Part shown: positions 1-6,023 of the stretch, piece after piece
Position numbering within the stretch: position 1 is the stretch's first letter
How the letters are laid out: every line of letters begins with the position of its first letter
Program-made: the position numbers and the translations under genes
Assembly (NCBI GenBank): GCA_031411835.1
Contig: JANOBV010000166.1
Coordinates: 1 to 9,407, forward strand
Direction: 5' to 3'
From: JADKIH01 sp031411835
GTDB taxonomy: Bacteria > Bacteroidota > Bacteroidia > AKYH767-A > 2013-40CM-41-45
Length of the DNA: 9,407 nt
Notes under the pieces: model-generated
Told to the model about the DNA's origin: nothing
The model's database searches: none
What the model saw: the letters and a program-made list of their open reading frames with translations, nothing else

Positions 1-95
1 GTAGTGATCATACGTTCATTGATGAAATTATCAATGTCGTTATCATCAATCAGAAGAACTCGATCAAACTTTATGTCTTTGTCAACGTTTTTCAT
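1..95 (-). CDS. CheY-like response regulator, N-terminal fragment (cut by window edge)
   Basis: The minus strand opens with an ATG at 95-93 and reads 31 codons to the window edge. The peptide begins MKNVDKDIKFDRVLLIDDND and continues IDNFINERMITT. A hydrophobic beta-strand followed by an acidic pair (LLIDDN) is the start of a receiver domain; the acidic residues bind Mg2+ next to the phospho-acceptor Asp, which lies beyond the edge. The 'IDDxxIxNFINE' pattern resembles the short single-domain receivers common in Bacteroidota, but an output domain cannot be excluded. The start lies 17 nt after the tRNA-Phe 3' end on the same strand, so it is probably transcribed from the tRNA promoter. Receiver identity is fairly secure; the signal and partner kinase are unknown. 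Confidence 0.75.
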   Translation of the reverse strand, partial: MKNVDKDIKFDRVLLIDDNDIDNFINERMIT

Positions 96-112
96 GATTC
101 TGTTTTGATAAA

Positions 113-188
113 TGGTGGTGATGAATGGAATCGAACCATCGACACAAGGATTTTCAGTCCTTTGCTCTACCAACTGAGCTACATCACC
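113..188 (-). tRNA. tRNA-Phe (anticodon GAA), CCA encoded
   Basis: The minus strand folds as a full 76-nt cloverleaf. The acceptor arms GGTGATG and CATCACC pair over 7 bp. The D arm is GCTC-AGTTGGTA-GAGC, and the anticodon stem AAGGA/TCCTT encloses the loop CTGAAAA. The T arm has the loop TTCGATT on a 5-bp stem whose first pair is G-U. The discriminator is A and CCA is encoded (plus-strand 113-115). The anticodon GAA (plus-strand 153-155) reads phenylalanine codons. No intron or mismatch is seen. Confidence 0.97.
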
Positions 189-201
189 TTATTAGAGTGC
201 G

Positions 202-231
202 CAAAAGTAGAAAAAAATTAAAACTGCCAAA
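202..231 (-). promoter_or_regulatory. Promoter of tRNA-Phe (Bacteroidota -33/-7 type)
   Basis: On the minus strand TTTG (231-228) is followed after 18 nt by TACTTTTG (209-202), an exact match to the Bacteroidota consensus TTTG-N17-23-TAnnTTTG. The -7 box ends 13 nt before the mature tRNA 5' end, giving a very short leader. The region is otherwise A/T runs. Confidence 0.75.
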
Positions 232-305
232 ATATTTTTCCCTTTAATTCAATTAATTCGCAGTTATTTTTTCTGCTTTCCCTACATTGCATCAAATTCT
301 TCGAG

Positions 306-1025
306 ATGAATCTGACGATCGATTTAGGAAATTCTTTATGTAAAATCATCATTTTTGAAGACAACGTAATTGTCTATCGACATGTTTGCAAGTCGCTAAG
401 CACTCGCTCTTTACAACACCTTTTCCAAAATTTTCAAATCAATCATTCGATTATTTCTTCAGTAATTCCTATCAAACCTTTGCTCAAAAAAGCATTGAAA
501 AAATATGGTATTCGAGAATTTTCTAGCACAACAAAAATTCCGGTGAAAAACTTATACACAACACCGAAAACCCTTGGCAAAGACCGATTGGCCAACGGAA
601 TTGCCGGCGCATTCCTGTTTCCAAAGCATAATGTTCTCATTGTTGATGCCGGGACTTGCATTAAGTATGACTTTGTTGATGAAAAGAAACAATATCGTGG
701 AGGAAATATTAGTCCAGGCCTGAGTATGAGGTTTATAGCTATGCATCAGCTGACCGGTAAACTACCAATTGTCGAAATTAATGATCCCGGAAAATTGATT
801 GGCAATTCTACCGTTACTGCTATTCAATCCGGCGTTTTTAATGGAATGATTGAAGAAATTAAAGGAATTATCACGCTTTATAAAAACGAATACAGAAAAG
901 TTAAAGTCATTCTCACCGGAGGTGATGCACATCGTTTTGTAGGTCAACTTAATTTGAGCATCTTTGCCGCCTCCGATTTAGTAAACATTGGTTTAAATGA
1001 AATTATCAAGTATAATCACAATTAA
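306..1025 (+). CDS. coaX: Type III pantothenate kinase
   Basis: This enzyme phosphorylates pantothenate with ATP, the first committed step of coenzyme A synthesis, in the cytoplasm. The 239 residues carry the hallmarks of the CoaX ASKHA fold: the N-terminal phosphate loop DLGNS (residues 6-10), GKDR (91-94), the catalytic-site DAGT (114-117) followed by D122, the glycine-rich GGNISPGLSMR (132-142), and a C-terminal ILTGGDA (202-208) for nucleotide binding. Length is slightly short of the usual 240-260 but all blocks are present. The ATG at 306 places MNLTIDLGNS exactly where the family starts. No convincing promoter or Shine-Dalgarno is seen in the 117 nt between it and the divergent tRNA. 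Its last 29 nt overlap the next gene, so the two are almost certainly co-transcribed. Confidence 0.95.
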   Translation: MNLTIDLGNSLCKIIIFEDNVIVYRHVCKSLSTRSLQHLFQNFQINHSIISSVIPIKPLLKKALKKYGIREFSSTTKIPVKNLYTTPKTLGKDRLANGIAGAFLFPKHNVLIVDAGTCIKYDFVDEKKQYRGGNISPGLSMRFIAMHQLTGKLPIVEINDPGKLIGNSTVTAIQSGVFNGMIEEIKGIITLYKNEYRKVKVILTGGDAHRFVGQLNLSIFAASDLVNIGLNEIIKYNHN

Positions 1026-2481
1026 CAAAAGAGCTCTCGCTTTAATTTTCTCGCTGCTACTATTTGCAGTTAACAACAGTAGCGCACAAAATGCGACGAG
1101 CTCACCGTATTCTCGTTATGGTGTTGGCGATATTGTCGGTTCTACATTCGCAAGAAATCTTGGGATGGGCGGAATTGGAATCGGTATGGCAACCCCATAT
1201 ATGATCAACCCGGGGAACCCTGCTTCTTACTCGAAACTTTGGTACACAACTTTTGATATTGGATTAAAATATACTCAAACGCAATTACGAACAAGTAAGA
1301 TCGAACAAAATACAAATACAGTTTCTCTTGCTTATTTTGATTTTGCCTTTCCTGTAAGACCGGATGATTGGTCGGTTGGCTTTGGATTGAAACCATATTC
1401 AAATGTTGGTTACAACATCATTGAGAACATCACAACGCCTTTTGGTGATACTGAAACTAGATCTTATCAAGGATCCGGTGGATTGAATAGTTTTCACATG
1501 GGCACAGGGAAAAAGATAAACAAAAAAATGTCTGGTGGATTTGATGCTGAATATATATTTGGCTCTATCAATAACACACGAACTGTATCTTATGCAAGTC
1601 CTTTTTACATGAATACGCTCGATCAATCAAGCACTGCAATTGGTTGGTTTCATTTTACATTGGGTGTTCAAATGTTATTTGATAGTTTGGCAATATCGAA
1701 ATCTGATTCAGTAGATTTTTTCGATCGAAGAATTGCAACGTTATCAGATTCTCTGAATATTGTTCTTGCAAATGATGTTGCAGGAACGAATTATGAATTG
1801 AAGAATTCAATCAATCAGGAAATAGCTCAAGCAAAAGATATTCAAAAGAAGATTTTAGTTCGTAAGAAGAAAAGTGAATGGAGTTTGTTGCTAGGTGCAA
1901 CAGCAAGTCCAACAGCTAATCTTCACGGAAGAGAAACGAGAGTAGTTTCTAATTTCAGATATTTTGATTCTCAAGCAACGCAAACATTGATTCGTGATAC
2001 TATCCTTTATAAGGTTGGTGAAAAAGGAAATGTTGTTCTTCCGTTTACTGCCGGTGTAGGATTTACATTAAGAAAAGGAAATAGATTGCAATTCGGTGCC
2101 GATTTCTCTGTTCAGCAATGGAGCAAATTTGAATATCTAAATCGGGGAGATTCTTTATATGACAGTTGGAAAGTTGCTGTCGGCGGTCAGTTTATTCCAA
2201 ACGATCGTGCTGTTAGTGGTTATAGAAATTTTGTAGCTTACCGTTTTGGATTCCATTACGAGCAAACGTACTTGAATGTTGGCGACTCTAAGATCAATGA
2301 AATTGGTGTTTCATTAGGATTTGGCCTACCAATCAGAAAGGCCGGAACGTATGTTCACCTGGCTATTGAAGCTAATCAAAGAGGAAGTACAAAAGTAAAT
2401 CCTATCGAAGAAAGATATCTCAAGTTTACATTAGGTTTCACAATCAACGATCGTTGGTTTATTAAACCGAAATACGATTAA
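997..2481 (+). CDS. Exported beta-barrel-like outer-membrane protein
   Basis: The 494-residue product starts with a signal peptide (KR at 11-12, hydrophobic core 13-25, SSA|Q cleavage near residue 30). The mature part opens with SPYSRYGVGD (36-45), then glycine-rich segments such as NLGMGGIGIG and MINPGNPASY, resembling FadL/OmpP1-like barrels of Bacteroidota. Amphipathic strands alternate through the protein, and it ends in an aromatic/charged strand, RWFIKPKYD. Residues about 240-293 break this pattern: they are charged, helix-prone and probably form a loop or plug (RRIATLSDSLN, then KDIQKKILVRKKK). The start at 997 lies inside coaX; no later ATG preserves the signal peptide. Membership of an outer-membrane barrel family is well supported, but substrate and role are not known. 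A lipid or hydrophobic-compound transporter is possible by analogy only. Confidence 0.8.
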   Translation: MKLSSIITINKRALALIFSLLLFAVNNSSAQNATSSPYSRYGVGDIVGSTFARNLGMGGIGIGMATPYMINPGNPASYSKLWYTTFDIGLKYTQTQLRTSKIEQNTNTVSLAYFDFAFPVRPDDWSVGFGLKPYSNVGYNIIENITTPFGDTETRSYQGSGGLNSFHMGTGKKINKKMSGGFDAEYIFGSINNTRTVSYASPFYMNTLDQSSTAIGWFHFTLGVQMLFDSLAISKSDSVDFFDRRIATLSDSLNIVLANDVAGTNYELKNSINQEIAQAKDIQKKILVRKKKSEWSLLLGATASPTANLHGRETRVVSNFRYFDSQATQTLIRDTILYKVGEKGNVVLPFTAGVGFTLRKGNRLQFGADFSVQQWSKFEYLNRGDSLYDSWKVAVGGQFIPNDRAVSGYRNFVAYRFGFHYEQTYLNVGDSKINEIGVSLGFGLPIRKAGTYVHLAIEANQRGSTKVNPIEERYLKFTLGFTINDRWFIKPKYD

Positions 2482-2545
2482 TTAATTTCAGACAAAGTTT
2501 TTTCATTCACTTTGCCAAACTAATTCATTTGCCTTTTGTTTTCTT

Positions 2546-3574
2546 ATGATGAAATCAACTAATAAACAAATTGCGATCTGGCTTTTTAGCGGTTGCGTTT
2601 TGATTTTTGGAATGGTTGTTATTGGCGGCATCACCAGACTCACAGGATCAGGATTGTCTATAACAGAATGGAAACCGATCATGGGTACAATTCCGCCATT
2701 GAATGATGTCGAATGGAATACTGCTTTTGAAAAGTATAAACAGATTCCGCAATTCCAAAAAGTCAATTATCATTTTGAACTCGATGATTTTAAAACGATT
2801 TTTTGGTGGGAATATATTCATAGATTATTAGGTCGATTAATTGGAATCGTATTTATCATTCCTTTCATCTGGTTTCTTGTCAAAAAGAAATTGGATAATG
2901 CTACTTTGAAAAAAGTGCTTTTCCTTTTTCTTCTCGGCGGAATTCAAGGATTCTTAGGATGGTTTATGGTCAGCAGCGGTCTTGCAGAACGTACAAGCGT
3001 TAGTCACATCCGACTTGCAATTCATTTGATGTTTGCTTTTATCACCTTTGCTTTTACTTTTTATTATGGGTTGGAAGTGATCTATACAGAAAAGAATACT
3101 GTTGCTACATCTAGAAAAATTTCATCGTTCAATAAATTGATTTTCGCTCTCCTATGCGTTCAAATTGTTTACGGCGCATTTGTAGCAGGACTTCACGCCG
3201 GAAAAATTCATAACACATTTCCATTAATGAGTGGACAAGTGATTCCATCAGGAATGGGAGTAATGGAACCGGCTATTGCAAATATTTTCGATAATCCGGT
3301 TACGGTCCAATTCATTCACCGCTTTTTTGCGTTCACGCTTTTATTCCTCTGCTCTTGGTTTGCAATTGCTTCACATAAAGAACAATTGAACACATATCAA
3401 CGTAAAGGAATCACCTGGCTTTTCATAGCAGTTTGCTTACAGTTTTTATTGGGCGTACTCACAGTGCTCACCCAAGCAAATATTGTTCTTGCTTCATTGC
3501 ATCAGATTGGTGCATTTTTCTTTTTTAGTGTGAGTATTTATTTGCTGTATCATTTTAGAAAAATTGCTCACTAA
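2546..3574 (+). CDS. ctaA: Heme A synthase (COX15/CtaA family)
   Basis: The enzyme oxidises the C8 methyl of heme O to a formyl group, giving heme A for aa3/caa3 cytochrome oxidases, in the inner membrane. The 342 residues hold eight predicted membrane helices (about 8-28, 92-111, 122-142, 154-176, 195-217, 256-274, 288-309 and 314-336), as two four-helix halves. Helix 1 is followed by the signature ITRLTGSGLSITEWKPI (29-45). Conserved haem-ligand histidines are H92 (EYIHR), H160 (RLAIH), H258 (QFIHR) and H319 (ASLHQ). The long first loop without the Bacillus cysteine pair points to the mitochondrial/proteobacterial COX15 type. ATGs at 2546 and 2549 are both possible starts. It is 64 nt after the outer-membrane protein gene; no oxidase genes or heme O synthase lie beside it here. 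Confidence 0.95.
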   Translation: MMKSTNKQIAIWLFSGCVLIFGMVVIGGITRLTGSGLSITEWKPIMGTIPPLNDVEWNTAFEKYKQIPQFQKVNYHFELDDFKTIFWWEYIHRLLGRLIGIVFIIPFIWFLVKKKLDNATLKKVLFLFLLGGIQGFLGWFMVSSGLAERTSVSHIRLAIHLMFAFITFAFTFYYGLEVIYTEKNTVATSRKISSFNKLIFALLCVQIVYGAFVAGLHAGKIHNTFPLMSGQVIPSGMGVMEPAIANIFDNPVTVQFIHRFFAFTLLFLCSWFAIASHKEQLNTYQRKGITWLFIAVCLQFLLGVLTVLTQANIVLASLHQIGAFFFFSVSIYLLYHFRKIAH

Positions 3575-3595
3575 GAGGTAGATTTTGGTGGAATG

Positions 3596-3620
3596 TTTTA
3601 CATATAATTATTTTGTAAAA
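3596..3620 (+). terminator. Weak AT-rich hairpin after heme A synthase gene
   Basis: TTTTACA (3596-3602) and TGTAAAA (3614-3620) form a perfect 7-bp stem with an 11-nt loop, 21 nt after the ctaA stop. It is nearly all A-T and no T-run follows, so termination here is only a possibility. The remaining 3621-3719 holds no other structure I can support. Confidence 0.2.
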
Positions 3621-3719
3621 GACTTAATTATTAAAAAACCTAAAACTATCCTCTTTTGTATTTGGAATTTATTATCTTAGAAGGGTGGATAATGAATATA
3701 AATTCTTTGTAAATACATA

Positions 3720-5264
3720 ATGGTGATGAAAAGCTTTCTTTTGTCTTGTTTTATTTTTCTTCAGTTTTTAATAATTGCCCCTGCGAAAGCGCAAAATATT
3801 CAATGGCAACGATGCTACGGTGGAACGGATGACGATGATGCTAAATGTATCATTCAAACTTTCGATGGAAATTTTATTTTTACCGGCAGAGTTTCTTCCA
3901 ACGATAGAGATGCTTTAGGAAACCAAGGAGCAAGTTTATGGTCTGTAAAATTAGATTTGCAAGGAAATTTACTATGGAGCAAGTTTTATGGCGCATCACT
4001 AGGTAGCGAATATGGATATTCTGTCATTGAAACTCAAGACCATGGCTTTTTATATTTTGGATACGCTAATAGAGACGGACAATTAGTCTCTGGGATTCAT
4101 GGATTTTTAGATTATTGGACATTAAAAACTGATTCAATTGGAAATTTTGAATGGCAAAAATGTATAGGAGGCTTTAATGCTGAATATCCTTCTAGCGTGA
4201 AGAGCACTGCGGATGGTGGATATATTGTTATTGGGAGCACAGACTCATTTGATGGAGATATAGATAGTGCTTATGGAAATCAAGATGCTTTTGTTGCTAA
4301 ACTCAATTCTTCAGGGAGTTTGGAGTGGACAAAAATTTTAGGCGGATTAGGCCATGATATTGGCAATGACATTTTAAGTACAACTGATGGTGGGTATTTT
4401 GCCGTTTGTGGGGTAGATGGATTTGCATACCCGTATCCAGGAAATCATGGTGGAGCCGATGGAGTTCTTTATAAATTAGATTCAGTTGGGAATATATTAT
4501 GGGAGCGAAGTTATGGCGGTTCGGGTGCAGATGTTGCCGAGAGAATTATTTCCACTTCAGATGGTAATTTTGTAATTGGTGCGATTACTTCTTCTCAAGA
4601 CGGTGATATTAGTGGTATGCCTGTTGCGGAAGATTTATGGCTTTTCAAAATTGATAATGCAGGGACTATCTTATGGGATTATTGTTATGGAGAATATCAA
4701 AATGATGAAATAGGAGATTTGAAAGAAACTTCTGAACATGGGTTCATTGCTTCTGGGACTACCGGTTCCATTTGTTTTGGTTTTAGAAACTATTTCATTT
4801 TGAAAATCGATAGCTTAGGAAATGAACAATGGCGGAATTGTTTTGGAGGATTACTAGATGATATTGCCAATTCAATAATTCAAACAAGCGACAGCACATA
4901 CATTGTTGCAGGCGTTACAGAATCTATGGATGGAAATATCACGTATAATCACGGAAACGAAGACGCATGGATTATATCTATTGGAAATAGCTCTGCGGGC
5001 CTTGATGAATTGACTCCAAATTGTTTTAATAATTTATTTTACCATATAAATGGCAATAGTTTGGAAATTGAATTTGTTTCGAATTACAACATGACAATTC
5101 AATTTAGTGTGTTAGATTTACTTGGAAGAGAATTAATTATAGAGAATAATAATGCAACTTTTGGAGATAATAAATTCAGCATTGAATTGCCAACATTAAG
5201 TGGAGTTTATTTAATTCGACTTGCCACACGTAATGGTATTGTTGTAAAAAAAATAATTAAGTGA
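3720..5264 (+). CDS. Secreted seven-repeat protein with T9SS C-terminal sorting domain
   Basis: The 514-residue product has a signal peptide (FLLSCFIFLQFLIIAPAKA, cleavage near residue 24). It is followed by seven tandem repeats, each opening with a Trp: W29, W86, W145, W203, W261, W319 and W371. Spacing is 52-59 residues. The unit is W-x-(K/R)-x-x-GG, a polar helix-like stretch, (T/S)-x-D-G-G/N-(Y/F), 'G-x-T-x-S-x-D-G-D', then a strand ending in K-(I/L)-D-x-x-G-N. Seven WD-like units suggest a seven-bladed beta-propeller. Residues about 437-514 form a Por-secretion type A sorting domain (VLDLLGREL, SGVYLIRL, VVKKIIK), which directs outer-membrane passage by T9SS and surface anchoring or release. 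ATG at 3726 (third codon) is an alternative start. No catalytic residues are recognisable; ligand or partner is unknown. Confidence 0.85.
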   Translation: MVMKSFLLSCFIFLQFLIIAPAKAQNIQWQRCYGGTDDDDAKCIIQTFDGNFIFTGRVSSNDRDALGNQGASLWSVKLDLQGNLLWSKFYGASLGSEYGYSVIETQDHGFLYFGYANRDGQLVSGIHGFLDYWTLKTDSIGNFEWQKCIGGFNAEYPSSVKSTADGGYIVIGSTDSFDGDIDSAYGNQDAFVAKLNSSGSLEWTKILGGLGHDIGNDILSTTDGGYFAVCGVDGFAYPYPGNHGGADGVLYKLDSVGNILWERSYGGSGADVAERIISTSDGNFVIGAITSSQDGDISGMPVAEDLWLFKIDNAGTILWDYCYGEYQNDEIGDLKETSEHGFIASGTTGSICFGFRNYFILKIDSLGNEQWRNCFGGLLDDIANSIIQTSDSTYIVAGVTESMDGNITYNHGNEDAWIISIGNSSAGLDELTPNCFNNLFYHINGNSLEIEFVSNYNMTIQFSVLDLLGRELIIENNNATFGDNKFSIELPTLSGVYLIRLATRNGIVVKKIIK

Positions 5265-5416
5265 TTTTTGACTTGTTATTTGTCTGGGTATGATTTTTCT
5301 ACTGTCGAAGAAGTTGATTCAAGTTTAAAGTATTATCATGTCAATGCTATAAAATTCGATCTTTTAACATTATTAGCGCGCAACTTAAAATTGTAGTGTT
5401 TTTTTTGAAAACTAAG

Positions 5417-5441
5417 TGCATTGTTTAAAATAAAAAATGCA
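5417..5441 (-). terminator. Possible weak terminator after gldD
   Basis: In the 183-nt convergent gap 5265-5447, TGCATT (5417-5422) pairs with AATGCA (5436-5441), with three more T-A pairs after one mismatch. It lies 6 nt beyond the gldD stop. The minus-strand tail after it has only a short T stretch, so termination is uncertain. A T8 run at about 5399-5406 could serve plus-strand transcripts but has no good stem before it. Confidence 0.25.
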
Positions 5442-5447
5442 AATTTA

Positions 5448-6023
5448 TCACTTCCACTCAAAACTGGAAACCAAATGCTTCACATCCTCCTCAACAAAAT
5501 TTAAAACCGGTGCAATCGAATCCGGATTTGGGATTGCATAAAAATATAAAGCGCCTCTTACAAAATGTTTGCTGCTGTCTGTCAGATAAAACTGAACTGC
5601 TGAAGCAGCATTTCCTTTTACAAAAGTATAATATCCGTAAACTTTTTTATTCGGTTCGTTGATCTCTTCTTCATGCATTCCGGAAGCTTTTGCAATGTGC
5701 TTCATTGAAAGCGTTTGACTGTCGTTGATGAACTTCGCTAAATTTTTGTTGACGTTTTTATGGCTTAGATATACTGTTCCTTTGTATTTAGGCCATTCAA
5801 TATTGTACCAACAAGGTTCTGCTGATTCAATCGTGTCTTTTATTACTTTAGCATAAACAGGAACTTCAAATGAAAAATTGCAATCGCTCGATTTGAATAC
5901 TTCGTATTTCTTTTCCGGAACTTCTATTCGGAAATATCCTCTTGGCTTTGGATTATATTCTTGTTCACACGAAAAAAATACTGTCGATAATAAAAACAAA
6001 AGTATAATGTTCAGCGATGACAT
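5448..6023 (-). other. gldD: GldD module within the fused frame, with a possible internal start
   Basis: From the internal ATG at 6023 the frame reads 191 residues typical of GldD, a T9SS/gliding lipoprotein of the cell envelope. It has a hydrophobic signal (SLNIILLFLLSTVFF) ending at a lipobox-like FFS|C (Cys 19 of the module, 479 of the frame). Next come the family opening KPRGYFRIEVPEKKY, then CNFSFEVPVYA, CWYNIEWPKYKGTVYLSH and a C-terminal half rich in aromatic strands. Read alone from 6023, the n-region has no Lys or Arg, which is odd for a signal peptide. A TTG at residue 445 of the frame would add KK. Translation may therefore start internally, or signal peptidase II may cut the fused product. 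Identity as GldD is strong; how it is made is not settled. Confidence 0.8.

Noticed and set aside
198..205. 8-mer GTGCGCAA shared by the tRNA promoter region and, on the minus strand, the ssb promoter region (7961-7954)
   Set aside because: Two copies of an 8-mer in different positions relative to the promoters is not enough to call an operator.
2482..2545. Promoter-like TTTG boxes before the heme A synthase gene
   Set aside because: TCACTTTG and TTCATTTG each miss the conserved TA, and no TTTG lies at the right distance upstream.
3655..3680. Possible promoter of the T9SS cargo gene (TTTG 3655-3658 and TATCTTAG 3673-3680)
   Set aside because: The spacing is 14 nt, outside the 17-23 nt range, and the -7 box deviates from TAnnTTTG.
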